A DNA stretch of 37,812 nucleotides from Streptomyces sp. WM6378 (GTDB taxonomy: Bacteria > Actinomycetota > Actinomycetes > Streptomycetales > Streptomycetaceae), in NCBI RefSeq assembly GCF_001279695.1, contig NZ_LGDD01000336.1, forward strand, positions 1 to 37,812. The letters run 5' to 3'. The notes under the pieces are model-generated. The model did no database searches. It saw nothing but the letters and a program-made list of their open reading frames with translations, and was not told where the DNA came from. The translations under genes and the position numbers were made by a program. Shown piece after piece: positions 17,420 to 24,784 of this stretch (position 1 is the first letter of the stretch; each line of letters opens with the position of its first letter).

Positions 17420-17434
17420 TGGTAATGGTTTTCA
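17420..17434. promoter_or_regulatory. Zur-like box 1 upstream of znuA
   Basis: TGGTAATGGTTTTCA, 12 of 15 positions equal to TGAAAATGATTTTCA by eye. It is 121 bases before the znuA start codon. Confidence 0.75.
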
Positions 17435-17459
17435 TTTGCGATGGCCTCGATCATGGTCG

Positions 17460-17474
17460 TGACAATCATTTCCA
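17460..17474. promoter_or_regulatory. Zur-like box 2 upstream of znuA
   Basis: TGACAATCATTTCCA matches the Zur consensus at 12 of 15 positions not counting the variable central base. Its centre is 40 bases from that of box 1; the pair probably gives cooperative repression of the znu operon. Confidence 0.75.
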
Positions 17475-17554
17475 TCTAGCGTGTCGCGTGTCCCGTTCTG
17501 CCGGGTCCTGCCCGTCCGCGGGGCCCGGCTGGTTCGTCGAGGAGAACTCCCGCC

Positions 17555-18550
17555 ATGTGCACTGCGATATCCAGCCGAACCCGAACCCGAATCCAAGTCC
17601 GTAGTGCTGCCGGGAGTCTGGCCGTTGTCGTGGCGCTCGCCGCGCTGAGCGCCTGCTCCACCTCCTCCGCCTCTTCGGGGGCGGACAAGACGACGAAGTC
17701 CGCCGGTGAGGCCAGCGGCAAGGGAGGGGTGAAACTCCGTGTCGTGGCGGCGGAGAACTTCTGGGGCAGCATCGCCCAGCAGCTCGGCGGCGACTACGCG
17801 GATGTGAAGAGCGTCATCGACAACCCGGATGCTGATCCGCACGACTACGAGCCGACCGCCGCCGACGGGCGGACCGTGGCCTCCGCGCAGTACACGATCG
17901 TCAACGGCATCGGCTACGACGCCTGGGCGGACAAGCTGCTGTCGGCCAACCCCGGCAGCGGCCGGACCGACCTGAAGGTCGGGGACCTGGTCGGCGTCAA
18001 GCCCGGTGGGAATCCGCACCGTTGGTACTCGCCGGACGATGTCCACAAGGTGGTGGAGAAGGTCGCGGCCGACTACAAGAAACTCGACCCGGCCGACGCC
18101 GCCTACTTCGACGCGCAGAAGAAGAGGTACGCAGGGCAGACGCTCGCCCCGTACGACAAGCTCGTCGCCGACATCAAGGCGAAGTACGCGAACACCCCGA
18201 TCGGGGCCTCGGAGTCGATCGTCACTCCACTCGCCGAGGGGCTGGGCCTGAAGATGCTGACCCCCGAGTCGTTCCTCGACGCGATCAGCGAGGGCAGCGA
18301 TCCGACCGCCAAGGACAAGTCGGCGATCGACCAGCAGATCAAGAACAAGCAGATCAAGGTGTACGTCTACAACAGCCAGAACTCGACGCCGGATGTGGCC
18401 GCCCAAGTCAAGGAAGCCAAGGCGCAGGGCATCCCGGTCGCCACCGTCACCGAGACACTCACCCCGGCGGGTGCCTCCTTCCAGGACTGGCAGGTGCGCC
18501 AGCTCCAGGGCATCGAGCAGGCCCTGGCCCAGGCGACGGGCAAGAAGTGA
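17555..18550 (+). CDS. znuA: Zinc ABC transporter substrate-binding lipoprotein
   Basis: 331 residues; start set by CGAGGAGAAC just upstream. The lipobox LSAC places the lipid-bearing cysteine at residue 34, anchoring the protein outside the membrane. The fold is the cluster A-I metal-binding family: ligand His96 in DPHDYEPT, His155 in NPHRWYSP, and a third region around ASESIVTPLAEGLGL. It lacks the long His/Asp-rich loop of many ZnuA proteins. It is first in a tightly overlapped operon with the ATPase and two permease genes and behind two Zur-like boxes, so zinc is the probable substrate; manganese is a less likely alternative. Confidence 0.88.
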   Translation: MCTAISSRTRTRIQVRSAAGSLAVVVALAALSACSTSSASSGADKTTKSAGEASGKGGVKLRVVAAENFWGSIAQQLGGDYADVKSVIDNPDADPHDYEPTAADGRTVASAQYTIVNGIGYDAWADKLLSANPGSGRTDLKVGDLVGVKPGGNPHRWYSPDDVHKVVEKVAADYKKLDPADAAYFDAQKKRYAGQTLAPYDKLVADIKAKYANTPIGASESIVTPLAEGLGLKMLTPESFLDAISEGSDPTAKDKSAIDQQIKNKQIKVYVYNSQNSTPDVAAQVKEAKAQGIPVATVTETLTPAGASFQDWQVRQLQGIEQALAQATGKK

Positions 18551-19461
18551 CCGCCGTGGATCCCGCCCGGCGGGTGAGTGGCGTGGCGCGGCACCGGGTG
18601 CCGGCGCAGGCCGGGCCCGCCGAGCCGCCCGAAGCCGCCCCGGCCGTGGTGTCGCTGCGCGGTGTCGGAGTGCGGATCGGCGGCCGGGAGCTGTGGTCCG
18701 GGGTCGATCTGGACGTCGGGGCCGGGGAGTTCACGGCCGTTCTCGGCCCGAACGGCGTCGGCAAGTCGACCCTGGTGAAGGTGCTGCTCGGCCTGGTGCC
18801 GTCCGCGGTCGGTGAGGTGCGGGTGCTGGGGGAGGCTCCGGGGCGGGCCGGGCCGCGGGTCGGCTACCTGCCGCAGCGCCGGAGTTTCGATGCCAGTCTG
18901 CGGATCCGGGGCATCGACATCGTGCGGCTCGGCATGGACGGCGACCGCTGGGGTGTGCCGCTGCCGGTGCCCGCCCGGTTCAGCGCCCGGCGCCGGGCCG
19001 AGCACGACCGGATCGCCCAGGTGATCGAACTGGTCGGTGCCACGGCGTACGCGAACCGTCCGATAGGGGAGTGCTCCGGTGGCGAGCAGCAGCGGTTGCT
19101 GATCGCCCAAGCTCTCGTGCGCAGGCCGGAGTTGCTGCTCCTTGACGAGCCTCTGGACAGTCTCGACCTGTCCCATCAGGGGGCGGTGGCGGCACTGATC
19201 GGGCGGATCTGTCGGCAGGAGCGGGTGAGTGTGGTGATGGTCGCCCACGACGTGAACCCGATACTGCCCTGGCTGGACCGGGTCGTGTACATCGCCGAGG
19301 GCGGCGCCGTCGCGGGCCGCCCCGAGGAAGTGGTCACCACGCAGACGCTGTCGCGGCTGTACGGGGTGCCGGTGGAGGTGCTGCGGACCAGCGACGGACG
19401 TCTGGTGGTGGTCGGCCAGCCCGAGGCGCCCGCCCTCCACGCGGATCGGCACGCGTCATGA
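18547..19461 (+). CDS. znuC: Zinc ABC transporter ATPase
   Basis: 304 residues from a GTG overlapping the znuA stop by four bases. Walker A GPNGVGKST (67-75), Q-loop in GYLPQRRSF, signature CSGGEQQRLL (176 on; first residue Cys instead of Leu), Walker B LLLLDE (196-201), D-loop SLD and H-switch in VMVAHD. The 30-residue N-terminal extension is proline/alanine-rich. Powers the permease(s) encoded next. Overlaps znuB by four bases. Confidence 0.9.
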   Translation: MTAVDPARRVSGVARHRVPAQAGPAEPPEAAPAVVSLRGVGVRIGGRELWSGVDLDVGAGEFTAVLGPNGVGKSTLVKVLLGLVPSAVGEVRVLGEAPGRAGPRVGYLPQRRSFDASLRIRGIDIVRLGMDGDRWGVPLPVPARFSARRRAEHDRIAQVIELVGATAYANRPIGECSGGEQQRLLIAQALVRRPELLLLDEPLDSLDLSHQGAVAALIGRICRQERVSVVMVAHDVNPILPWLDRVVYIAEGGAVAGRPEEVVTTQTLSRLYGVPVEVLRTSDGRLVVVGQPEAPALHADRHAS

Positions 19462-20390
19462 ACTGGGCCGAGGCGAACGCCGGTTGGTCGTGGGATCCGG
19501 TGGCCGACATCCAGCAGATCTGGGCGTTCCCGTTCATGGTCAACGCCTTCAGGGCCGGCACCGTCGTCGCCGTCCTGGCCGCTGTGATCGGCTGGTACAT
19601 GGTGCTGCGCAGGCAGAGCTTCGCCGGGCACACGCTGTCGGTCGTCAGCTTCCCGGGGGCAGCCTGCGCGACCCTGCTCGGCGTCAGCGCGGGCCTGGGC
19701 TACTTCGCGTTCTGCGTCGGCGGCGCGCTGGTGATAGCCGCGATTCCCCGCTCCGGCCAGGGCGGCCGGAGCCAGGAGTCGGCACTCACCGGCACCGTGC
19801 AGGCGTTCCTCCTCGCCTGCGGCTTCCTCTTCGTGGCCCTCTACAAGGGCTTCCTGGGCGGGATCAACGCCCTTCTCTTCGGCAGCTTTCTCGGGATCAC
19901 GACCACGCAGGTCGCCCTCCTCGCCGTGGTGGCGGCACTCGCGCTCGGCGTCCTCGCGCTGATTGGGCGTCCGCTGCTGTTCGCCTCCGTCGACGGGGGC
20001 GTGGCCGCGGGGCGCGGGGTGCCGGTACGGATCCTGTCCGTGGTGTTCCTGGTGCTGCTCGGCGCGGCCACCGCCGAGGCCAGCCAGATCACCGGCACGC
20101 TCCTGGTGTTCGCCCTGCTGGTCATGCCCGCCGCAGCAGCCCAACAGCTCACGGCCAGGCCTGCGTTGAGCCTCCTCGCCGCGGTACTGATCGCGGTGCT
20201 GGTGACCTGGTGCGCCCTGATCACCGCCTACTACTCGCCGTACCCGATCGGCTTCTACGTGACCACCTTCGCCTTCGGCGTCTACGCCCTGGCCAGGACG
20301 GGCCGCGCGCTCGCCGCCATCCGCCCTCGTGTTTCGGAGGAACCCACGAACGCGTCGGTGGGGCACGCGCCGCTCGGAGGCACCCCATGA
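19458..20390 (+). CDS. znuB: Zinc ABC transporter permease, full length
   Basis: 310 residues, ABC-3 (ZnuB/TroC) family, with about eight or nine helices. It has the coupling region (YKGFLGGINALLFGSFLGIT), the typical RPLLFASVDGGVAAGRGVPV segment before the last helices, and the LLVFALLVMPAAAAQQL segment. It overlaps znuC and the next gene (ATGA). The domain organisation is intact, in contrast to the fused gene after it, and this subunit alone could form a homodimeric channel. Confidence 0.9.
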   Translation: MNWAEANAGWSWDPVADIQQIWAFPFMVNAFRAGTVVAVLAAVIGWYMVLRRQSFAGHTLSVVSFPGAACATLLGVSAGLGYFAFCVGGALVIAAIPRSGQGGRSQESALTGTVQAFLLACGFLFVALYKGFLGGINALLFGSFLGITTTQVALLAVVAALALGVLALIGRPLLFASVDGGVAAGRGVPVRILSVVFLVLLGAATAEASQITGTLLVFALLVMPAAAAQQLTARPALSLLAAVLIAVLVTWCALITAYYSPYPIGFYVTTFAFGVYALARTGRALAAIRPRVSEEPTNASVGHAPLGGTP

Positions 20391-21112
20391 GCGCCTTCTC
20401 GCACCCCTTCTTCCTCCACGCCCTGCTCGCGGGCACCGGCATCGCGTTCGCCGCCGGCCTGGTGGGGTACTTCCTGGTCCTGCGCGCCCAGGTCTTCACC
20501 GGCGACGCACTCAGCCACGTCGCCTTCACCGGGGCCCTCGCGGCCCTGGCACTCGGCTACGACCTGCGCCTCGGACTGTTCGCCGCGACCGTCGCCTTCG
20601 CGGTGCTCATCGGGCTCGTCGGCAACCGGGGGCGGGCCGACGACGTGGCCATCGGAAGCGTCTTCTCCTGGATCCTGGGCCTCGGCGCCTTCTTCCTCAC
20701 CCTGTACGCAACCCACGGCGCGGCCGACGGCACCGCCGGCGTGGGCGTCCTCTTCGGCTCGATCTTCGGCCTCTCGGCCGGGCAGGCGTGGCTGGCGGCG
20801 GGAGTTGCGGTGGGCATCGGCCTGGCCGTACTCGCCGTGACCCGGCCGCTCCTGTTCGCCTCGGTCGACGAGGCCGTGGCCGCCGCCCGCCGCGTCCCCG
20901 TGCGCGACCGGGGCGGCGAACGTCTCTACCGGCACCGCCCCTCGGCCGAACACCGGCACTACCTACTGTGCCGCACCTGCAGCCTGAGCATGCCGATCGA
21001 CTCCGCCGCCGTGGAAACCTGGGCGGAACACATCGCCCGCTCCTCAGGGTTCGCGGAAGTCGAGCACACCGTCGAACTCACCGGCCTGTGCCCGGACTGC
21101 CGCCCGCACTGA
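20387..21112 (+). CDS. Fusion: half ABC-3 permease joined to Zur C-terminal domain
   Basis: 241 residues, ATG overlapping the znuB stop. Residues 1-173 are the N-terminal part of a second ABC-3 permease (LVLRAQVFTGDALSHVAFTG, GVLFGSIFGLS, RPLLFASVDEAVAAARRVPV). Exactly where the last membrane helices should follow, the sequence changes to the dimerisation and metal-binding half of a Zur/Fur repressor: GGERLYRHRPSAEHRHYLLC, then RTC, AVETWAEHI, HTVELTG and CPDC. The two CxxC pairs (195/198 and 235/238) of the structural zinc site and the His-rich loop are kept. The winged-helix DNA-binding half of Zur is absent. The frame is open and codon use looks normal. Either a deletion fused adjacent permease and zur genes, or this is a permease with a built-in zinc sensor. 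Confidence 0.85.
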   Translation: MSAFSHPFFLHALLAGTGIAFAAGLVGYFLVLRAQVFTGDALSHVAFTGALAALALGYDLRLGLFAATVAFAVLIGLVGNRGRADDVAIGSVFSWILGLGAFFLTLYATHGAADGTAGVGVLFGSIFGLSAGQAWLAAGVAVGIGLAVLAVTRPLLFASVDEAVAAARRVPVRDRGGERLYRHRPSAEHRHYLLCRTCSLSMPIDSAAVETWAEHIARSSGFAEVEHTVELTGLCPDCRPH

Positions 21113-21289
21113 CCACCGCGAGCAACCTCTTGCCGCAGTGGGCCGGGGCGCCACCTCTCCAGGCAAGTCGTCTGTGCAGGCGCGGCCATCGCGTCAGTTC
21201 ACCAGGAGGACTTGGTCACAGCGGGAAGGAATCCGGCGTGGCCCTGTTCCAGGGTGCGGACCCGGGAGAGCCCGAACAAGCTTCTCCCC
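21113..21289. other. Short stretch after the zinc operon, no gene seen
   Basis: No coding pattern or clear terminator. It leads into IS remnants. Confidence 0.4.
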
Positions 21290-21480
21290 CGGCGGGTGGC
21301 AAATGACGAAGCAGAGCTCATGGCTCTGCTCTCGGACGTACTGGCCTTGAGCGGCGAGACTACCTGGGCAGTAGACATTTCCGATGGAACTGCTGCTCCG
21401 CCAGTGCGCGGCGCTCCGAGGGCGACCACGCCCCGAGCGCGACGCACTGACGCTCCGCCGGGGCATCCTGGGTGCAAGAC
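21290..21480 (+). pseudogene. IS110-type transposase, N-terminal remnant
   Basis: The plus-strand frame contains DEAELMALLSDVLALSGETT followed by WAVDISDGTAA, the N-terminal DEDD RNaseH-like region of IS110 transposases (first catalytic Asp in AVD). It goes out of register soon after and ends at the junction with an IS1380 fragment near 21480. The rest of the gene is missing. Confidence 0.65.
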
Positions 21481-21484
21481 GGCC

Positions 21485-21600
21485 TGATCTCGGCCTTTTC
21501 CTGGCCGCGATGTGATCGGTGGCGGTGTTGGCGCCGGCGTTCCCGGGCCGCAGCCGCCCGGACAGCGCCTCGCCGGTGTTGGCCAGGAAGCACATCAGCG
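21485..21600 (-). pseudogene. IS1380 transposase scrap
   Basis: The minus strand gives LANTGEALSGRLRPGNAGAN followed by TATDHI, which matches the middle of the larger IS1380 remnant (PVAALLRPGNAGSNTTADHI at 10380-10440). It joins end to end with the IS110 fragment, marking a rearrangement point between the zinc and sdp clusters. Confidence 0.7.
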
Positions 21601-21801
21601 GGTGGGACCCGAAACCGCCCTTATGGGTGGGCGCTGCTGCCTCCTTTGGCGATCACTGGCGGCGCCGTTCAGGGCGGAAAGGGGGAGAGGTTAGGGCGCC
21701 GTCAATTCGATCAACTCGGTGTTGTCCGCCTCGAACTGGGGTGCAAGGATGCTCAAGCAACAGCACCAGTGGGCTCAGCCGGGGGAAATGAGTTCAACGC
21801 T
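21601..21801. other. Probable promoter region of the sdp cluster
   Basis: No gene seen. An open frame on the plus strand runs through to the sdpI-like gene but its codons upstream of 21802 look random. No SdpR-like regulator gene is present. Confidence 0.4.
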
Positions 21802-22182
21802 ATGAATACCCATCTCGTGGTGGGGACCGTTCTCGCCGTCATCTATGTGGCCGTATCCGTGGGCGTATTGACCATCGCCCGCAAGAGCCGCAGCGGTACG
21901 CTCTCCAGGAATCCGCTCGTGGGTGTACGGACGAGGGAAACGCTCGGCGACGACGCCGCCTGGAAAGCCGGTCAGCGCGAGGCCCGACGGCGCTATGTGC
22001 GCCTCGTACCGGTGCTGGTCGGGGCCGCGATCGCTTCGCTGGTGAATGCCCTTGCCGAAGGGCCGTTCTGGGGCTTCGCGGTGATTGTGGCGGTGAGTGG
22101 CGCCCTTGACCTGGCGATTGTCACCTCGTCCGCCGCCGCGGCCAATTCTGCGGCTCGCCGCGAGCGTCGCCGGCCGGTCTGA
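21802..22182 (+). CDS. SdpI-family protein, probable toxin immunity
   Basis: 126 residues. A first helix (LVVGTVLAVIYVAVSVGVLTI) is followed by the SdpI family signature N-P-L-V-G-V-R-T-R-E-T-L, then DDAAWKAGQREA, and by two further helices (LVPVLVGAAIASLVNAL; FWGFAVIVAVSGALDLAIV). In Bacillus subtilis, SdpI protects the producer from the SdpC toxin and also acts as receptor for the SdpR repressor. Here the gene heads a cluster with SdpC-, SdpA- and SdpB-like genes, which supports the immunity role. It is shorter than B. subtilis SdpI (about 207 residues). No sdpR is visible nearby. Confidence 0.8.
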   Translation: MNTHLVVGTVLAVIYVAVSVGVLTIARKSRSGTLSRNPLVGVRTRETLGDDAAWKAGQREARRRYVRLVPVLVGAAIASLVNALAEGPFWGFAVIVAVSGALDLAIVTSSAAAANSAARRERRRPV

Positions 22183-22198
22183 GCCGACCCCACCTGCC

Positions 22199-22227
22199 CC
22201 GGTGGCGGAGATGAATTCCGCCACCGG
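22199..22227 (+). terminator. Hairpin between sdpI and sdpC
   Basis: Perfect 11-base-pair stem CCGGTGGCGGA / TCCGCCACCGG with a 7-base loop, 17 bases after the sdpI stop; no T run. It may terminate partly or stabilise the sdpC message. Confidence 0.6.
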
Positions 22228-22390
22228 TCTCCAACGCCGTTGACCAGGGCGCCCGTTCGGCCCCCGCGGTCCCGCCGCCATCACCGAGGCCGATCGTCGC
22301 TCCGTCTCGCTTGCCCGTGAACGGAGTGCCGATGGCGCCTGCCCGGAAACGGCGGAGCACGCACACAACGACTATTCGAAGGTATCCCAC

Positions 22391-23050
22391 ATGAATCTGA
22401 AGAAGACCGGTGCGCTCGCCTGCGTGGCAGCGGTGCTGACCGTCGGCGTCGCCTATGGTTCCGCGTCCGCGTCCGCCGCCCCGGTGGCCGTCCACGCCGC
22501 GGTCAAGCCGGCCGAGCACCACGTCAAGTACTCCGACGAGGACATCGTGGGTCTCCTCGTCTTCGCCAAGGGCAAGGCGGCGGACGAGCACCCGGACCTG
22601 GCCAAGCAGATCCGGTCGCGCCGCTCTCCCCAGACCAGCCAGGTGACGCTTGAGCAGATCGCGGTGTTCACCAAGGACCTCAAGGCGGTCGACAAGGACT
22701 TCCACGACAAGGTGACCGTCGCGGTCCAGATCAACGACCCGTTCCAGGCCAAGGCCGGCATGCAGCGGCTCAACGAGGACCTCAAGACCTTCATGACCCA
22801 GCACAAGTCGCCGGCCATGAAGAGCCCGAACCGCGCCAACGGCTGGTTCTGGCACGACGCCTACATCGCGATCGAGATCAACGCCGTGGGCGCCATCAAC
22901 GCCATCGGTTACGCGAACGTGGCCGGGGCGACCGAGGCCGTCGTCACACTCGTGGTGGTCCCGGCCGCCGTGAGCTACGGCTTCGACATGAGCCAGCCCA
23001 ACAGCCTCGACGCCGACAACATGGTCTCCGCCGTGGCGGCGGCCCTCTAA
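22391..23050 (+). CDS. SdpC-family antimicrobial peptide precursor
   Basis: 219 residues; GAAGG precedes the ATG. A Sec signal peptide (CVAAVLTVGVAYGSASASA) ends near residue 30. Residues about 45-145 are a hydrophilic helical propeptide (YSDEDIVGLLVFAKGKAADE, the start typical of SdpC-like proteins). Residues about 150-198 are a hydrophobic hairpin-like region (HDAYIAIEINAVGAINAIGY, then TEAVVTLVVVPAAVSYGF), the position of the mature toxin in B. subtilis pro-SdpC. In Bacillus, SdpA and SdpB are needed to mature it into a 42-residue membrane-collapsing peptide with one disulfide; here no cysteine is present after the signal peptide, so a disulfide cannot form. Hairpins flank the gene. Confidence 0.8.
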   Translation: MNLKKTGALACVAAVLTVGVAYGSASASAAPVAVHAAVKPAEHHVKYSDEDIVGLLVFAKGKAADEHPDLAKQIRSRRSPQTSQVTLEQIAVFTKDLKAVDKDFHDKVTVAVQINDPFQAKAGMQRLNEDLKTFMTQHKSPAMKSPNRANGWFWHDAYIAIEINAVGAINAIGYANVAGATEAVVTLVVVPAAVSYGFDMSQPNSLDADNMVSAVAAAL

Positions 23051-23062
23051 CAACGACCGCTC

Positions 23063-23097
23063 TGCCGCGCCGTATTTCCTACCGGAGCGGCGCGGCA
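23063..23097 (+). terminator. Hairpin between sdpC and sdpA
   Basis: TGCCGCGCCG pairs perfectly with CGGCGCGGCA (10 pairs) across a 15-base loop, 13 bases after the sdpC stop. Together with the hairpin at 22199 it brackets sdpC. Confidence 0.6.
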
Positions 23098-23153
23098 AAG
23101 CCTCCGGTGACGCATCCGACACCTTTTCCGCACCGCATAGGGATCGCGCTCAT

Positions 23154-23756
23154 ATGGCCAGCACGTCCGGCGACACGCATTCGAGACCGGGGGAGCCCCG
23201 GACCGGATCGATACGCCAACTCGCCCTGTTCTCCGTCGCCTGCCTGGTGGTCTTCGGCTACCTGGCCGCCGCGCTCTTCTACACGCTGCCGAGCAATGCG
23301 CTGAGCAGCCGGCACTCCAAGGGCGCCCGTTCGGCTCTGAACATTCTGACTCCGGAGAACTGGGCGTTCTTCACCCGGAATCCCCAGTCCGAGCAGACCG
23401 GCGCCTATGTGCTGGGGGCTGACGGCTCTCCCCGAAATCTGTTGCACACACCGCAGGGCAATCCCTCGAACATGTTCGGACTGTCGCGTACGCAGCGTGC
23501 ACAAGGGCCCGAGCTGGGTTTCTTCAACGCGGCGGCGACCGGGCACTGGTCCGACTGCGGGGGCTATCTGGACGACTGCATGAAGGAGACGTCCAGGAAA
23601 CCGGCTGTGAAGGTGGACAACACCAGTCCGGTGCCGACCGTGTGCGGTGACTCGTACCTCACCCAGGAAAAGACGGTGCCGTGGAGCTTCCGCAACCAAG
23701 TTTCCTACGAAAAACGCGTGCTGCGGATCGTGCACCTGGACGTCCGATGCAAGTGA
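23154..23756 (+). CDS. SdpA-family toxin maturation protein
   Basis: 200 residues. One N-terminal membrane helix (LALFSVACLVVFGYLAAALFY) is followed by a soluble domain that matches the SdpA-family pattern as I remember it: ILTPENWAFFTRNPQSE, GLSRTQRAQGPELGF, then SDCGGYLDDCM and VPTVCGDSYLTQEKTVPWSF. Conserved cysteines in that domain could form disulfides outside the membrane. In B. subtilis SdpA works with SdpB to turn pro-SdpC into the active toxin. It overlaps sdpB, so the two are made together. Confidence 0.8.
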   Translation: MASTSGDTHSRPGEPRTGSIRQLALFSVACLVVFGYLAAALFYTLPSNALSSRHSKGARSALNILTPENWAFFTRNPQSEQTGAYVLGADGSPRNLLHTPQGNPSNMFGLSRTQRAQGPELGFFNAAATGHWSDCGGYLDDCMKETSRKPAVKVDNTSPVPTVCGDSYLTQEKTVPWSFRNQVSYEKRVLRIVHLDVRCK

Positions 23757-24733
23757 TGCCCGCCGTAAGGAATTCCGTACAGGAAATGGCCGACCGGTTG
23801 GCCAACCGCACCGCGCGGCACGATCTGCGGTCCCGGTGGTTCGGTGTCGGGCGCACGGTCATCGCGCTGGCCCAGTTGAGCGTGCTGTTGCTGACGCCGG
23901 TCAAGGCACTGCTCGTGCCGGTCGTCGCGATGGGGGAATACCCGCGCTGCGACTCCGTCCGCGGTGCGTCAGCACTGTGCCTCGGCGGTGACGCGCTGGG
24001 CATGGAGCCAAGGCGGTGGCTGTTGATCGCCGTCTTGGCGGTGGTCGCCAGCGGCTACCGCCCCCGCTGGACGGCCATTCCCCATGCGTGGACCTCGTAC
24101 TCGGTCGCGGTCAGCATCGCGGTGCCCGACGGCGGCGAGTCGATAGGCATGATCATGAGCCTGCTGATGATTCCCATCGCTCTGGCCGACGGCCGTACCT
24201 GGCACTGGCAGCGGCCGGTCCGGGAGCAGACACCTTCATGGCGGACGGTGTCCTTCGTCGCCTTCCTGGCCATACGGGTGCAGATCGCCTACCTGTACCT
24301 CGACAGCGCCGTCAGCAAGTTCGGCGTGGCCGACTGGGCCAACGGCACCGCCGAGTACTACTTCCTGCGCGACAACATGTTCGGCGTGGGACAGCCGTGG
24401 GACTCGCTGTTTCTATGGATGTCCAGGAGCGCCCCGGTCGTTACCGCCCTGACCTGGGGTGCGCTGGTCATCGAGATCGCCATCGGCGTGTGTGTGCTGG
24501 CATCCGACCGCTGGCGCAAGGCCGGAATGGTGATGGACATCGTCCTGCACGGTTCGATCATCCTCACGATGGGCCTGTGGAGCTTCGCGGTGGTGATGAT
24601 CGGCTCCGCGATCGTCTGCGCGACGCCGGAGCGGGTCCGGCCGGAGCGGGCTCCGGACGCACCACCGGCCGAGCCGGAAGTGCCGCACTGCGCGGCATGC
24701 GGTGCCCTGCGCGAGGCCGCCACCGTCCCGTAA
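23747..24733 (+). CDS. SdpB-family (HTTM-like) membrane maturation protein
   Basis: 328 residues from the ATG at 23747; a second ATG at 23756, in a TGATG overlap with the sdpA stop, is as likely. At least six membrane helices are seen (TVIALAQLSVLLLTPVKALL, WLLIAVLAVVASG, SVAVSIAVPDGGES..., SFVAFLAIRVQIAYLYLDSA, VVTALTWGALVIEIAIGVCV, MDIVLHGSIILTMGLWSF). QIAYLYLDSAVSKFGVADW and HGSIILTMGLW are typical of SdpB and of the horizontally related HTTM/vitamin K carboxylase-like fold. The tail has HCAAC. In Bacillus SdpB is required for SDP maturation. A strong terminator follows. Confidence 0.82.
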   Translation: MQVMPAVRNSVQEMADRLANRTARHDLRSRWFGVGRTVIALAQLSVLLLTPVKALLVPVVAMGEYPRCDSVRGASALCLGGDALGMEPRRWLLIAVLAVVASGYRPRWTAIPHAWTSYSVAVSIAVPDGGESIGMIMSLLMIPIALADGRTWHWQRPVREQTPSWRTVSFVAFLAIRVQIAYLYLDSAVSKFGVADWANGTAEYYFLRDNMFGVGQPWDSLFLWMSRSAPVVTALTWGALVIEIAIGVCVLASDRWRKAGMVMDIVLHGSIILTMGLWSFAVVMIGSAIVCATPERVRPERAPDAPPAEPEVPHCAACGALREAATVP

Positions 24734-24748
24734 TGGTGGTAAGTACGT

Positions 24749-24780
24749 GAAAACGCCCGTCGGTTGGGACGGGCGTTTTC
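24749..24780. terminator. Strong bidirectional terminator
   Basis: GAAAACGCCCGTC pairs perfectly with GACGGGCGTTTTC (13 pairs) around GGTTGG; the A and T runs at either side make it work in both directions. It separates convergent sdpB and the leftward small gene. Confidence 0.9.
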
Positions 24781-24784
24781 GCAT

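Noticed and set aside
17555..21112. Manganese rather than zinc transport by the ABC operon
   Set aside because: Two Zur-like boxes, the fused Zur domain and the nearby cysteine-free L32 all favour zinc, although the binding protein alone does not settle it.
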